From contig JAJFJZ010000002.1 in assembly GCA_021773565.1 (NCBI GenBank), forward strand, positions 62,001 to 126,000: a stretch of 64,000 nucleotides of DNA, read 5' to 3'. The DNA comes from Gammaproteobacteria bacterium. Its GTDB lineage: Bacteria > Pseudomonadota > Gammaproteobacteria > Pseudomonadales > Azotimanducaceae. A model generated the notes under the pieces. The model searched no databases, was not told the DNA's origin, and saw nothing but the letters and a program-made list of their open reading frames with translations. Below, piece by piece: positions 35,776-46,490 of the stretch. A program made the translations under genes and the position numbers. Position 1 is the stretch's first letter. Each line of letters opens with the position of its first letter.

Positions 35776-37380
35776 ATGCGTAATCTAAAACAACTCGCAT
35801 GTTTCACCATTGTTTTGTTGCTAGGCGCCTGCGACCAGCAACAAGTTCCTGCACCAACATCAAGCGAGGCCAAGAAAATGCCATCACAAGAACACAATCT
35901 GGGTGCGCGTATAACGGGCCTGTCTATTGTGCAGATTCAAGCCGCCATTAGGGCCGGGGATTTTTCTGTAGAGACACTTACCGGTCACTACCTTGCAGAA
36001 ATTGAACGCAAAAACCCGGAACTACATGCAATTATTACGGTTAATCCAAAGGCCCTTGAGCAGGCGCGCCAACAGGATGAGGCACTGGCGGACGGCACCG
36101 GGCATGGTTTGTTATTTGGTATTCCCATTGTCGTAAAAGACAATATCGAGACACGCTTCATGCCTACCACCGCCGGATCGCTTGCACTTAAGGACAATGC
36201 CACCGATCGGGATGCCTCCGTGATTGCAAGGCTGCGCGAAGAAGGCGCGATAATTCTGGCCAAAACCAACTTAAGTGAGTGGGCCAATTTTCGCTCTACA
36301 CGCTCATCTTCCGGCTGGAGTGCAGTCGGCGGACAAACCCGAAATCCAGTGGATACCAGCCGCTCTACCTGCGGTTCCAGCTCTGGTTCAGGTGCAGCAG
36401 TTGCTGCTGGTCTTGCGCCAGGTGCATTGGGTACGGAAACCGATGGCTCTGTAGTGTGCCCCTCTTCCCTTACTGGTATTGTTGGGATAAAACCGTCCGT
36501 TGGCGTGGTGAGTAGAAAATTTATCGTGCCAATATCGCACAGCCAGGACACAGCGGGACCCATGGCTAAAACCGTGTCCGATGCAGCCTTAATGTTAAGT
36601 GCTATGGCCGGCGTTGACCCGCAGGACCCGGTTACCGACAACCCTCATAACCGGGTGCAAACCCAGTATCACACAAATCTTGATGCAAACAGTCTGGCAG
36701 GTGCCCGCATAGGAATTTTACGCTCTGCAACAGGCTACCATGAGGGCGTGGATAACTTGTTTGAACAGGCCATAAAAGCCCTGCGCGAGGCAGGAGCTGT
36801 CATTGTCGATGACCTGAAATTTGAGCCGCCAAAGGAGTTTAATACAAGCTCCTATGCTGTGCTGATGTATGAATTCAAGGCTGATCTAAATCAATATTTC
36901 GCGGAACTACCCCTTACCTCTTCTGGCGATCTTAACCAGCTTACACTGGAGAAGCTGATTGCATTTAATAATCAGCATGAAAATGAGGAGTTGGCCTGGT
37001 TCAGGCAGGAAATTTTCGAGCAGTCCCAGGCCCTGGGTGATTTAAACTCCGAGGAATATTTGCAGGCACTGAGTCTCGTTCAACAGGAAACACGTGAAAA
37101 CGGCATTGATCGGCTGATGACAGAGCACAGGTTGGCAGCACTCGTAGCCCCGACAACAGGCCCTGCATGGGCCATTGATCTGGTAAATGGCGATAACTAC
37201 CTGGGCGCGTCCAGCAGTTTGGCGGCAGTTTCCGGATACCCAAACATTACTGTTCCTATGGGTAGGGTACACGGACTTCCAGTGGGACTTTCAATCATTG
37301 CAGAACAATATGCTGAGCAAAAAATAATTAACCTTGCTTACGCCTTTGAGCAATTACAGACTCAGTTGCAGTATCCCTAG
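35776..37380 (+). CDS. Lipoprotein amidase (amidase signature family)
   Basis: A 534-aa enzyme. It begins with a lipoprotein signal (MRNLKQLACFTIVLLLGAC, lipobox LGAC with Cys19), so it is anchored in the cell envelope. The Ser-cisSer-Lys triad is visible as Lys121 (PIVVKDN), a cis-Ser at 201-202 (TCGSSSGSG) and nucleophile Ser225 (ETDGSVVCPSS). It hydrolyses an amide of unknown identity on the periplasmic side. AGGAGG lies eight bases before the ATG. Envelope-anchored amidases of this family are less common than cytosolic GatA-like ones. Confidence 0.9.
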   Translation: MRNLKQLACFTIVLLLGACDQQQVPAPTSSEAKKMPSQEHNLGARITGLSIVQIQAAIRAGDFSVETLTGHYLAEIERKNPELHAIITVNPKALEQARQQDEALADGTGHGLLFGIPIVVKDNIETRFMPTTAGSLALKDNATDRDASVIARLREEGAIILAKTNLSEWANFRSTRSSSGWSAVGGQTRNPVDTSRSTCGSSSGSGAAVAAGLAPGALGTETDGSVVCPSSLTGIVGIKPSVGVVSRKFIVPISHSQDTAGPMAKTVSDAALMLSAMAGVDPQDPVTDNPHNRVQTQYHTNLDANSLAGARIGILRSATGYHEGVDNLFEQAIKALREAGAVIVDDLKFEPPKEFNTSSYAVLMYEFKADLNQYFAELPLTSSGDLNQLTLEKLIAFNNQHENEELAWFRQEIFEQSQALGDLNSEEYLQALSLVQQETRENGIDRLMTEHRLAALVAPTTGPAWAIDLVNGDNYLGASSSLAAVSGYPNITVPMGRVHGLPVGLSIIAEQYAEQKIINLAYAFEQLQTQLQYP

Positions 37381-37382
37381 AC

Positions 37383-38126
37383 GTGCGGGAGAAGGTTCTT
37401 GTTATACAGTCACATACATTCCCGCTGCCGTACGCCTGGTTACAAAGCTGTTTGCAATCAGTCGAACATTGGGCGCAGCTTCAGGGATTTGAGTACCGCT
37501 TTATCGGGGATGAGCTCTTTGCCCTGGTTGATCCTTTACTACGAAAAAAGACCGCCGGGCAACTTGTCGTTACCAGCGATCTCGCAAGACTGCTGGCGGT
37601 GCAATCTGCGCTTGAAGAAGGCTACGACTGTGTGGTCTGGTGTGATGCAGACTTTCTCATATTTGACCCGGAAAACCTCCTGCTCGGTAATGAATCTTAT
37701 GCTTTTGGTCGGGAAGTATGGATACAAGGTGCCGGGGATTCTGAAAAACGACTGAAAGTGTATACAAAAATACATAACGCCTTTATGTTTTTCAGAACAA
37801 ATAACAGCTTTCTCCATTTTTACATTGCTTCGATACAAAAAATGCTGCACATGCATTCCGGAGCCTTTGCCCCACAGTTTGCGGGGCCCAAATTTCTAAC
37901 GGCAATTAACAATATCTGCAGCCAGCCGGTCGTAGAGCGCGCAGGTATGTACAGCCCGATGGTCATTAAGGATTTGATCCACGACGGTGGATCCGCCCTG
38001 GCACTTTTCCAACAACATAGTCCAGCACTACCTGCAGGTGCCAATCTATGCGCATCCCTTGTTGGACGGGAAATCACTGATCAGGATATAGACCTGGCCA
38101 TAGAGGTACTACTGGGTAGCGACTAA
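37383..38126 (+). CDS. Glycosyltransferase-like protein with DxD motif
   Basis: A 247-aa protein with a GTG start two bases after the amidase stop. VVWCDADFLIFD contains Asp88-x-Asp90, typical of the metal/sugar-nucleotide site in GT-A enzymes, and the preceding KKTAGQLVVTSDLARLLAV fits the nucleotide-binding helix. The size and pattern resemble small alpha-galactosyl- or mannosyl-transferase-like proteins. No membrane segment is present. The substrate is unknown. Coupling to the amidase is likely, from the two-base spacing. Confidence 0.65.
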   Translation: MREKVLVIQSHTFPLPYAWLQSCLQSVEHWAQLQGFEYRFIGDELFALVDPLLRKKTAGQLVVTSDLARLLAVQSALEEGYDCVVWCDADFLIFDPENLLLGNESYAFGREVWIQGAGDSEKRLKVYTKIHNAFMFFRTNNSFLHFYIASIQKMLHMHSGAFAPQFAGPKFLTAINNICSQPVVERAGMYSPMVIKDLIHDGGSALALFQQHSPALPAGANLCASLVGREITDQDIDLAIEVLLGSD

Positions 38127-38133
38127 ACCTGTT

Positions 38134-41100
38134 CTACTCTACCAATACGCGCAGATCGCGTAACTTTCGGCTGGTCATCGTGTACAGGGCAAATACCTGC
38201 TCAGGCGCGTGGCGGGCCTGATCCATAACGTGGGCGCAGGCGTTAACAAATCCTGTGTTGGCGTGGGTCCATTTCTGGATGGCAACTTCCACGCTGTCAT
38301 TGCTACCCATGCCCTGGAGTACCTGCGTGCTCAGGAAACTAAGGTAGGCACTTAAATCGTCCAGCAGGCTACTCTTCTCCATAGACTGCCAGTGATTGGA
38401 GGTCTTGCATTCCACCACCTGGGATCCAAAGGTATTGAAGCCCAATGTGCGCCCCAACCTGGCATACACTTCAGCCGCCAGTTCAACGTCAACCCCGGCA
38501 TTCTGGGCGGCGTCAATTATGGGCAAACCAGAAGCTGCCGCCGCCGCGTCAACACATACCTCGGCAAGATGTTCGGGAACTCCGGCTTCTATCGCCTGGG
38601 CGATTTTTTTCTGCCATTTGGAATGATTTACGGCACCTCGAACTATCAACTGATGTTTTGCAAGTTTATCCAGTATGGGACGACAGTGACTTACAAGCGT
38701 ATCAAGATCAAAATCGCTGCGATGATGACGTAAAAACCAGCGCGTTGCGCGTCGCCCCAATACTACCAACTGGGAAAGAAGCTCAAGCCTGAGGTGCTCA
38801 CTCACCCCCGAAAGCGCTTCAAGCGCATTCCAGGATTCCCGAATTCGAAATACCGAAACACTAATGTCGTAAGCGCGCACCACATCCATACTGCTGCCAC
38901 CCACAAATTCCTTCATGTGGCTGACAAATGATATGCCCATGTGGTGAACCAGGTCATTGGCAATCTGCGTAGCAACAATCTCCCGCTTGAGTGGGTGGCT
39001 AAAGATGCTCTCCCGGTATCGCTCCCGAATGCTTGGAGGAAATTCAAGTAACACTGCACGGCTCATGCTTTCATACTGATCCATGTTTGAAGCAAGTAAT
39101 TGTGTCTTGATATGCAGCTTGGCATAACACAACAGCACAGCAAGCTCGGGGCGTGTTAAACCCTTGCCTTCCAGTTTACGTTCAAGCAAAACTTCATCTG
39201 TGGGAATATCTTCCAGTTCCCGACTCAGGTTTTGCTCATGTTCCAGCATATGAATCAGCCGCAGGTACTCTGTATAACGGCTTTCGCTGTGTTTGTTTGC
39301 AAGGCTCAAGGCCTGACCCTGCCGATAATTGTTGTGCAGCACCAGATCGGAAACTTCATCCGTCATTTCTACCAATAGCGCATTTCTTTGTGTTAAGTCC
39401 AGCTTACCATCGGCAACCTGGCCGTTTAACAGTATCTTGATATTTACCTCATGGTCGGAGCAATCCACACCAGCCGAGTTATCAATAAAATCAGTATTTA
39501 CCGCTCCATCATTCAATGCGAATTCGATGCGGGCCTTTTGGGTCATACCCAGATTGCCACCTTCTCCGAACACGCTACACCGCAACTCGCTTGCGTTAAC
39601 CCGAACAGAATCGTTAGTACGGTCTCCCACCTCCAGATCTGTCTCGGTGCTGGATTTAACGTACGTTCCGATTCCGCCATTCCAGATTAAACCTACCGGG
39701 GCTTTTAGCAGTTTATTTATCAGTTCATCGGGGGAAAGATTCGTTTCACTGATGTCGAAACACTTTTGCATCTCTTTGGATATGGGGATGGCTTTATCCA
39801 GGCGCGAGAATATACCCCCGCCTTGGGAAACAAGCTCCGCCTTATAGTCTGTCCAGGAGCTGCGGGGCAAGGCATACAGGCGTTTGCGCTCCTCAAAGCT
39901 CAAGGCTGTGTCTGGATCAGGATCGATAAATATGTGCATATGGTTAAATGCTGCTACCACCTTTAAAGCGCTGGATAACAACATACCGTTACCAAAAACA
40001 TCTCCCGACATATCGCCAATTCCCAATACGCTTACGGGCTCGGTTTGTACATCAATACCGGCTTCCAGAAAATGTCTTTGTACCGATATCCATGCACCTT
40101 TGGCGGTAATGCCCATTGCCTTATGGTCATAGCCATTACTACCGCCGGAAGCAAAAGCATCCCCCAGCCAAAAGCCATAACTTTCGGCAATTTCGTTTGC
40201 CGTATCCGAAAAAGTTGCGGTGCCCTTATCCGCGGCCACTACCAGATAAGAGTCATCCCCGTCATAACGTACAACATCTTCGGGTGGCACTATCTTTGCA
40301 GCCACCAGATTATCCGTTATATCCAGTAATCCCTGAACAAATATCCGGTAACACTTGATGCCTTCGGCGATAAAGTCTTCACGACTGCTTGTCTCGCGTT
40401 TGACAACAAAACACCCTTTGGCACCCGTTGGAACAATCACTGCATTCTTAACGGACTGTGCCTTTACCAGACCGAGAACTTCTGTGCGATAATCCTCCTG
40501 CCGATCTGACCAGCGCAAGCCACCCCGGGCAAATTCCCCATTTCTTAAATGCACACCTTCCATCCAGGGGCTATAGACAAAAATTTCGTGTGCCGGTCGT
40601 GGTTCGGGTAAATCACTCAGGGCAGTCGTATCCAGTTTGAAGGACAAGTATCCCAGAGGCTTCCCTTCATCGTTGGTGCGGTAATAATTGGTGCGCACGG
40701 TGTTCTCTATCAGGGACATGTACTGGCGCAGTATGCGGTCTTCATTCAGCAACTGAACATTTTCCAACTCATCCCTGACATTTTGTAAACGCTGCTCAAA
40801 TTCCTTCTCATCTGCAGGATCCACACTTTCACCTGTGCCAAAACGGGCATGAAAACACTGAATTAGCAGATCGGTAATGTGCAGATGTTTAACCAGGGTA
40901 TCCGCTATGAACTGCTGGCTAAAACCAACCCTTATCTGCTTTGCGTATCGTGCATACGCGCGCAACATGGCCACTTCGCGCCATGCCCTGCCCGTCATCA
41001 GCACAAGACGGTTGTAGCTGTCGTTTTCAGCCTCTCCATACCAGATATTGATAAAGGCATCTTCAAACACATCACCAATCAGATTCAGGTCAAGAGCCTG

Positions 41101-42927
41101 ATCCGAAGTCATGTAAAAATCCTGAATCGAATAATTTATATTTCCGGGGCAGGAAAGGCTGTAGGAATTCTCCCCAATCACTCTCAGACCCAGGTTTTCC
41201 AACATAGGCATAATGTCGGATAGCGGCAAATGTAGGCCAAGTCGATATATTTTAAGGTTTACCCGGGTATCCTCATCGCCGGAATGACGATAAAACCGCA
41301 TGGCAAGATCGCGCTTTTTACTGAGTGCCTCCAGGTGTTCCACATCGTAGGCTGCGGTGCGTACAGAAAAAGATTCTTTATAGGAGGTTGAAAATGCCTT
41401 CCCATATCGTTGTACGTATGCTCGTGCTCTCTGTGCACCAAATACTTCATCCAGCGTGGATACAAAATCCTGGGACCAGTCGCGGGTTAGTGCAACGATG
41501 CGTTTTTCAAGTTTCTCCAATTGATAGTCGCGAATTTTGGCTGGATCAACCCGCAGAATAAACTGGGTACGCACCAGTATGGATTCCGAGAAAAATGCAT
41601 AAAATTCGGCATCCTCTGCTCCCAGGGCTTCGCTTAACATCTCCTGTATACGAACCCGCAAACTGGTGCTGTATAACTCCCTGGGCGTATAAACCAGGCA
41701 ATACACAAACAGACCATAATTGTCCTCCCGCATATACAATTTTATGCGTGAATGTTCATGGTTATAGGTCATCGACATGACCGTGCCAAACAATTCATCT
41801 TCACTGGCCTGAAACAATTCATCCCTTGGATGCGTCGCCAGTACGTGACTTAACACCTTGCCATCAAAGCCATCCATGCGCAGATTGGAGCGCGCCAGCA
41901 AGCGCTGCACCTTCTGGTTAATAATGGGGATATTTTCAGGATGTTCTGTATAGACTCGGGAAGTAAACAGACCCAGAAACCCGGATTCGCCGATAACTTC
42001 CCCTTTGGTATTCACGTGTTTGATGGCAATGTAATCCGGATACGCAAAGCGATGGACCCGGGAGCGCGTGCCAGACTTGGAAAATGTCAGCAATTCCGGC
42101 TCAAGGATGAAATTTCGTGTGCGCTCACGCAAATCCACCAGTTTTCGACTGGTGGCCGGTCGACGCAGTCTAAGTATACCCAGGGCTGTATCCGGCACCT
42201 GACTCACGACACCATCTGCGTATGAAAACTCTCGAAAGCCCAGGAAAGTAAAGTTATCCTGCAAAAGCCAGTGCAGGAATTCAGCCGCATCCAGCTTTTG
42301 CTGGTCACTCCATACACTGGATTGTTGTACATCTTTAACTAACCTTTCTACCCGGTTTTTCATGGGAGAAAAGTCGCTTACAACCTGGTGCACTTCTGCC
42401 AGTGCATCGCCAATTCTTTGATGTAAGGCCGGAAATTCCTGCGCTTCGATACGGTCGATTTCAGCGTAAATCAGCGTTTGCGCCGGACCTCCCTCAAGCC
42501 CTGCAATGTGCCCATTTTCCTGCTGAAAATGTACCACGGTGCTGCGCATAAAATGACTGGTAAGGCCGTGATGGCTTAACTGAAGCAACACCGAATCGGT
42601 AATAAATGGCATATCCTCATGCACAAGCATAACCAGCGTATAGGGGTTTTCCCAACCGTCGCGCTGCAGATTTACATTTCTAATATGCAAACCAAAAGGC
42701 TCGACTGCCCCGGGAGCGATAGATTGGGCTACGACTTCATAGAGGGTTTTGGTTGCACCAAATACATCTGACAGCTTGCGTTCGGCGAGTTCTTCTACCG
42801 GCCCATGTTCCCAGACCCGGTGTGCAAACTCTTTAAGTAAGGGCTCGTTTTTTCCGGCAGCATGTTTATCAATATAGGCATCAAGCGCCCGAGAAAAATC
42901 CACATCGTTATTGTCTTTTTTCTTCAT
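38134..42927 (-). CDS. gdhB: NAD-specific glutamate dehydrogenase, 180-kDa type
   Basis: A 1597-aa protein, the expected size of the large NAD-GDH (L-GDH180). The catalytic core is in the middle and C-terminal half (EFARGGLRWSDRQEDYRTEV, GAKGCFVVKRE, NADH fold with GIGDMSGDVFGNGMLL). The long N-terminal half carries ACT-like regulatory segments. It converts glutamate to 2-oxoglutarate and ammonium with NAD+, a catabolic role in amino-acid use. It is transcribed alone; the convergent glycosyltransferase stop is 7 bases from its stop, with no clear terminator. Confidence 0.95.
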   Translation of the reverse strand: MKKKDNNDVDFSRALDAYIDKHAAGKNEPLLKEFAHRVWEHGPVEELAERKLSDVFGATKTLYEVVAQSIAPGAVEPFGLHIRNVNLQRDGWENPYTLVMLVHEDMPFITDSVLLQLSHHGLTSHFMRSTVVHFQQENGHIAGLEGGPAQTLIYAEIDRIEAQEFPALHQRIGDALAEVHQVVSDFSPMKNRVERLVKDVQQSSVWSDQQKLDAAEFLHWLLQDNFTFLGFREFSYADGVVSQVPDTALGILRLRRPATSRKLVDLRERTRNFILEPELLTFSKSGTRSRVHRFAYPDYIAIKHVNTKGEVIGESGFLGLFTSRVYTEHPENIPIINQKVQRLLARSNLRMDGFDGKVLSHVLATHPRDELFQASEDELFGTVMSMTYNHEHSRIKLYMREDNYGLFVYCLVYTPRELYSTSLRVRIQEMLSEALGAEDAEFYAFFSESILVRTQFILRVDPAKIRDYQLEKLEKRIVALTRDWSQDFVSTLDEVFGAQRARAYVQRYGKAFSTSYKESFSVRTAAYDVEHLEALSKKRDLAMRFYRHSGDEDTRVNLKIYRLGLHLPLSDIMPMLENLGLRVIGENSYSLSCPGNINYSIQDFYMTSDQALDLNLIGDVFEDAFINIWYGEAENDSYNRLVLMTGRAWREVAMLRAYARYAKQIRVGFSQQFIADTLVKHLHITDLLIQCFHARFGTGESVDPADEKEFEQRLQNVRDELENVQLLNEDRILRQYMSLIENTVRTNYYRTNDEGKPLGYLSFKLDTTALSDLPEPRPAHEIFVYSPWMEGVHLRNGEFARGGLRWSDRQEDYRTEVLGLVKAQSVKNAVIVPTGAKGCFVVKRETSSREDFIAEGIKCYRIFVQGLLDITDNLVAAKIVPPEDVVRYDGDDSYLVVAADKGTATFSDTANEIAESYGFWLGDAFASGGSNGYDHKAMGITAKGAWISVQRHFLEAGIDVQTEPVSVLGIGDMSGDVFGNGMLLSSALKVVAAFNHMHIFIDPDPDTALSFEERKRLYALPRSSWTDYKAELVSQGGGIFSRLDKAIPISKEMQKCFDISETNLSPDELINKLLKAPVGLIWNGGIGTYVKSSTETDLEVGDRTNDSVRVNASELRCSVFGEGGNLGMTQKARIEFALNDGAVNTDFIDNSAGVDCSDHEVNIKILLNGQVADGKLDLTQRNALLVEMTDEVSDLVLHNNYRQGQALSLANKHSESRYTEYLRLIHMLEHEQNLSRELEDIPTDEVLLERKLEGKGLTRPELAVLLCYAKLHIKTQLLASNMDQYESMSRAVLLEFPPSIRERYRESIFSHPLKREIVATQIANDLVHHMGISFVSHMKEFVGGSSMDVVRAYDISVSVFRIRESWNALEALSGVSEHLRLELLSQLVVLGRRATRWFLRHHRSDFDLDTLVSHCRPILDKLAKHQLIVRGAVNHSKWQKKIAQAIEAGVPEHLAEVCVDAAAAASGLPIIDAAQNAGVDVELAAEVYARLGRTLGFNTFGSQVVECKTSNHWQSMEKSSLLDDLSAYLSFLSTQVLQGMGSNDSVEVAIQKWTHANTGFVNACAHVMDQARHAPEQVFALYTMTSRKLRDLRVLVE

Positions 42928-43046
42928 TCAGGACCTTAGCGCGTCGGCTTATTTTACCAGCATGACGCAGCCCATGTTAAAGCACCACGCACGTCTTTAG
43001 AATAGTTTAGTATACCCGCTTACAGACTATCTATTACGGTACATTC

Positions 43047-44123
43047 ATGAAAATACTGGTAACCGGTGGTGCCGGTTTTATCGGCTCCGCCCTGGTACGC
43101 TATCTCATAGACACCACTGATTTTCAGGTTCTGAATCTCGATAAGTTAACTTACGCTGGCAATCTGGAGTCTCTCGCTAAAATTGATCAAAACCCCCGTT
43201 ACCATTTTGTTCAGGCCGACATTTGCGATGCGTCAGCCTTGCAGCAGATTATGGGAAACTTTCAACCCGATGCAATAATGCACCTGGCGGCCGAAAGCCA
43301 TGTCGACCGCTCAATTGAGGGCCCCGATACGTTTATACAAACCAACATGGTAGGCACCTGCACCTTACTGGAATGTACCAGAGCCTACTGGGCCACGCTG
43401 AGTGCTACACAACAAAGCGCATTCAGGCTGCTAAATGTATCCACCGACGAAGTGTACGGAGATCTTGGGGCACGTGATCCGGCATTTGAAGAATCTACTG
43501 CATACAATCCCAGTTCGCCGTACGCCGCTTCCAAAGCCGGTGCAGACCACCTGGTACGTGCGTGGGGCAGAACCTACGGACTGCCGATAATAATCACCAA
43601 CTGTTCCAACAATTACGGGCCTTTCCAGTTTCCGGAGAAGCTCATTCCACATATGATTCTAAACGCATTACAGGGTAAGCCACTGCCTGTTTATGGCGAT
43701 GGCCAGCAGATCAGGGACTGGCTTTATGTCGAGGACCATGCACACGCCCTGTGCCGGGTTCTAAGTGATGGAAAAACAGGTGAGACCTATAACATTGGCG
43801 GTCTGAATGAAGTTAAAAATATCGACGTAGTGCACACCATTTGCACCCTTCTTGAGGAACTTGCACCAAAACCCGAAGGTGAAAATTCACCCTATAAAGA
43901 TCAGATAGAGTTTGTGCAGGATCGACCGGGCCATGATGTGCGTTACGCAATCAACGCTACAAAAATCACGGAAAACCTGGGCTGGAAACCTGCCGAGAAT
44001 TTTACCAGCGGCTTACGTAATACTGTGGAGTGGTATCTCAAAAATTCCAGCTGGTGCGAGCATATTATTGACGGTAGCTACCAGCTTGAACGTTTGGGTA
44101 AAATAGCCGCAGCTGAACAATAA
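43047..44123 (+). CDS. rfbB: dTDP-glucose 4,6-dehydratase
   Basis: A 358-aa short-chain dehydrogenase. The NAD+-binding [14 protein letters not shown] starts at residue 7, the catalytic [10 protein letters not shown] is at about 130 and YAASKAGAD holds the YxxxK pair near 165. It converts dTDP-glucose to dTDP-4-keto-6-deoxyglucose, the second step of dTDP-L-rhamnose synthesis. It is the first gene of a complete rfbBACD operon, with rfbA 17 nt downstream. The region upstream of 43047 (GAATAGTTTAGTATAC) contains AT-rich -10-like sequence, but no clear promoter can be chosen. Confidence 0.95.
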   Translation: MKILVTGGAGFIGSALVRYLIDTTDFQVLNLDKLTYAGNLESLAKIDQNPRYHFVQADICDASALQQIMGNFQPDAIMHLAAESHVDRSIEGPDTFIQTNMVGTCTLLECTRAYWATLSATQQSAFRLLNVSTDEVYGDLGARDPAFEESTAYNPSSPYAASKAGADHLVRAWGRTYGLPIIITNCSNNYGPFQFPEKLIPHMILNALQGKPLPVYGDGQQIRDWLYVEDHAHALCRVLSDGKTGETYNIGGLNEVKNIDVVHTICTLLEELAPKPEGENSPYKDQIEFVQDRPGHDVRYAINATKITENLGWKPAENFTSGLRNTVEWYLKNSSWCEHIIDGSYQLERLGKIAAAEQ

Positions 44124-44140
44124 TAGAAGCAGTCCAGTTT

Positions 44141-45034
44141 ATGACACAAAACCCAAAAAAGAGAAAAGGCATTATCCTGGCTGGTGGCAGCGGCACACGC
44201 CTGCACCCCGTAACGCTTGGCGTATGCAAACAATTATTGCCGGTTTACGACAAGCCAATGATTTATTATCCGCTCACCACCCTTATGCAGGCTGGTATTC
44301 GGGAGATTCTGGTTATAACCACACCTGAGGATACCCGGCGCTTTGAACGCATACTGGGAGACGGTAGTCAGTGGGGCTTAGAGATTGCGTATGCGGCACA
44401 GCCGGAACCTAAAGGCCTTGCCCAGGCTTTTATCATTGGAGAGGAGTTCATCGATTCCGGACCCTGTGTACTGGTATTGGGTGACAATTTGTTCTTTGGA
44501 GATGGCCTGATCGGGCTACTGGAAGATGCCGATAGCAAAACCAGTGGTGCTTCCGTGTTTGCCTATTCGGTAAGCGATCCGCAAATGTTCGGGGTGGTGA
44601 AGTTTGATGAAAATATGCGCGCGCTTTCCATCGAGGAAAAACCCAGCAAACCACAAAGTCGATTTGCAGTCACCGGCCTGTATTTTTATGACCCTTCTAT
44701 TGTAGAGATAGCCAAATCAATAAAACCTTCGGCCCGCGGTGAACTGGAAATAACAGATATAAACAATGTATATCTGGAACGCGGCCAGCTTGATGTACAA
44801 GTGATGGGTCGAGGCATGGCCTGGCTCGATACGGGCACACACGACTCCCTGCTGGAGGCTGCGCACTACATTCAAACACTGGAAAAACGCCAGGGCCTGA
44901 AAGTTGCCTGTCCTGAAGAAATTGCCTGGACACTGGACTGGATTTCTTCTGCCCAGGTACGCACGCTTGCCAAACCCCTTATGAAAAGTGGTTATGGAGA
45001 GTACCTGATTTCCATGCTGGACTATGGCAAATGA
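44141..45034 (+). CDS. rfbA: Glucose-1-phosphate thymidylyltransferase
   Basis: A 297-aa nucleotidyltransferase with [16 protein letters not shown] at the N-terminus and [11 protein letters not shown] after it; [11 protein letters not shown] carries the metal-binding Asp. Length and motifs match RmlA/RfbA closely. It makes dTDP-glucose from dTTP and glucose-1-phosphate, the first step of dTDP-rhamnose synthesis, normally with feedback inhibition by dTDP-rhamnose. The stop overlaps the rfbC start (ATGA). Confidence 0.95.
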   Translation: MTQNPKKRKGIILAGGSGTRLHPVTLGVCKQLLPVYDKPMIYYPLTTLMQAGIREILVITTPEDTRRFERILGDGSQWGLEIAYAAQPEPKGLAQAFIIGEEFIDSGPCVLVLGDNLFFGDGLIGLLEDADSKTSGASVFAYSVSDPQMFGVVKFDENMRALSIEEKPSKPQSRFAVTGLYFYDPSIVEIAKSIKPSARGELEITDINNVYLERGQLDVQVMGRGMAWLDTGTHDSLLEAAHYIQTLEKRQGLKVACPEEIAWTLDWISSAQVRTLAKPLMKSGYGEYLISMLDYGK

Positions 45035-45606
45035 ATATTACCTATACCTCACTACCCGGTGTGGTAGTAGTTGAGCCACGCGTGTTTAGCGATGAACGTG
45101 GTTTTTTTCTCGAGACCTTTCGGGCCAGCGACTACCAGATATTACTTTCACCTGACATGTCCTTTGTGCAGGACAACCATAGCCATTCCACGAAAGGTGT
45201 TGTCAGGGGTTTACACTTTCAATCCAGAAAACCCCAGGGCAAGCTGGTACGTGTGGTGTGCGGTGAAATTTTTGATGTGGCGGTTGATATAAACCCCGAT
45301 TCAAAAAACTTTGGCAAGTGGTACGGCGCGTCTCTCAGCGCTGGGAATAAAAAACAGCTCTACATTCCACCGGGTTATGCTCACGGCTTCCAGGTAATCT
45401 CAGAGGTCGCAGACGTGGAATATAAATGCACCGACTACTACGATCCGGGTGGTGAAAGCGGTCTCTTGTGGAATGATCCCCAGGTGGGTATTCAGTGGCC
45501 ACTTCAAGCCGCCTTGCTGGCTGAAAAGGACCAACAGCTTCCCAGCCTGGCCATGCTGGCGGAAGCACATGAACACGGCTGCGAAGACCCCGCGCACACA
45601 CCATGA
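45031..45606 (+). CDS. rfbC: dTDP-4-dehydrorhamnose 3,5-epimerase
   Basis: A 191-aa cupin-fold epimerase. [20 protein letters not shown] contains the catalytic His, and [14 protein letters not shown] is the second family motif. It epimerises C3 and C5 of the keto-sugar. Both ends overlap neighbours by 4 nt (ATGA with rfbA and with rfbD), which keeps stoichiometric translation. Length is normal. Confidence 0.95.
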   Translation: MNITYTSLPGVVVVEPRVFSDERGFFLETFRASDYQILLSPDMSFVQDNHSHSTKGVVRGLHFQSRKPQGKLVRVVCGEIFDVAVDINPDSKNFGKWYGASLSAGNKKQLYIPPGYAHGFQVISEVADVEYKCTDYYDPGGESGLLWNDPQVGIQWPLQAALLAEKDQQLPSLAMLAEAHEHGCEDPAHTP

Positions 45607-46490
45607 ACGTGTTAATTCTGGGCAAGGATGGCCAGGTTGGCAAAGCGCTGGCGCCATTGTTTCCTAAAGCGAAAATTCTTGGTCGCAGCGAACTGGATCT
45701 TGCCTCACCAGGGTCCATTAAGGCAGTTTTGCAAAAACTCAAGCCTGACATCATTATCAATGCCGCCGCCTATACGGCTGTGGATGCTGCAGAAAGTGAT
45801 GCGGATCTGGCGTTCAGCGTTAACGAACATGCCGTGCAGGTGCTTGCCGAGTATGCGGCAGCAAATGACAGTTGGCTAATCCACTTTTCCACAGACTACG
45901 TCTTTTCCGGAGACAAGCCATCTGCCTACAGTGAAGAGGATGATACTGCCCCAACGGGTATATACGGCCACAGCAAACTGGCAGGCGAACAGGCGATTCA
46001 ACGGCTTTGCACACGCTACTATATCTTCAGAACCAGCTGGGTGTTTGCTGAAGAAGGCGCTAATTTTGTCAACACGATGTTACGTCTTGCCCGGGAACGC
46101 GATGAACTCGGTGTGGTAAGCGACCAGGTGGGATGTCCAACCTATGCCGGTGATATCGCACAAATTGTATCTCGCGTTACCACACGACTTGTTCAGGCAG
46201 CAGAACACAACATTCCAGCAGGCATCTATCACCTGTCGGGCAATGGTGCACTTAGCTGGCACGATTTTGCGGAAGAAATTTTTCAGTGCGCGCATGCATC
46301 AGGGCTTATTACCCGCATACCCAAACTCAAGGCTATATCGACTGCTGAATATCCCACGGCCGCTCAAAGGCCTGCCAACTCGGTGCTTGATACCACGAAG
46401 CTGGAACAGGCATTGGATACGAGCCTGCCCCACTGGAGCGGTGGACTGCAAAAATTACTGGCAGCCAGTCAGGGTGCCAACCGTCGATAG
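45603..46490 (+). CDS. rfbD: dTDP-4-dehydrorhamnose reductase
   Basis: A 295-aa SDR. The N-terminal ILGKDGQVGKALAPLF is the NADPH loop, and YGHSKLAGEQ is the YxxxK catalytic pair. It yields dTDP-L-rhamnose, used for O-antigen, exopolysaccharide or rhamnolipid; no glycosyltransferase is next to the operon, so the use is not evident here. The 3' end overlaps the convergent pdxH gene by 22 bases, so both stops lie inside the partner gene. Confidence 0.94.
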   Translation: MNVLILGKDGQVGKALAPLFPKAKILGRSELDLASPGSIKAVLQKLKPDIIINAAAYTAVDAAESDADLAFSVNEHAVQVLAEYAAANDSWLIHFSTDYVFSGDKPSAYSEEDDTAPTGIYGHSKLAGEQAIQRLCTRYYIFRTSWVFAEEGANFVNTMLRLARERDELGVVSDQVGCPTYAGDIAQIVSRVTTRLVQAAEHNIPAGIYHLSGNGALSWHDFAEEIFQCAHASGLITRIPKLKAISTAEYPTAAQRPANSVLDTTKLEQALDTSLPHWSGGLQKLLAASQGANRR

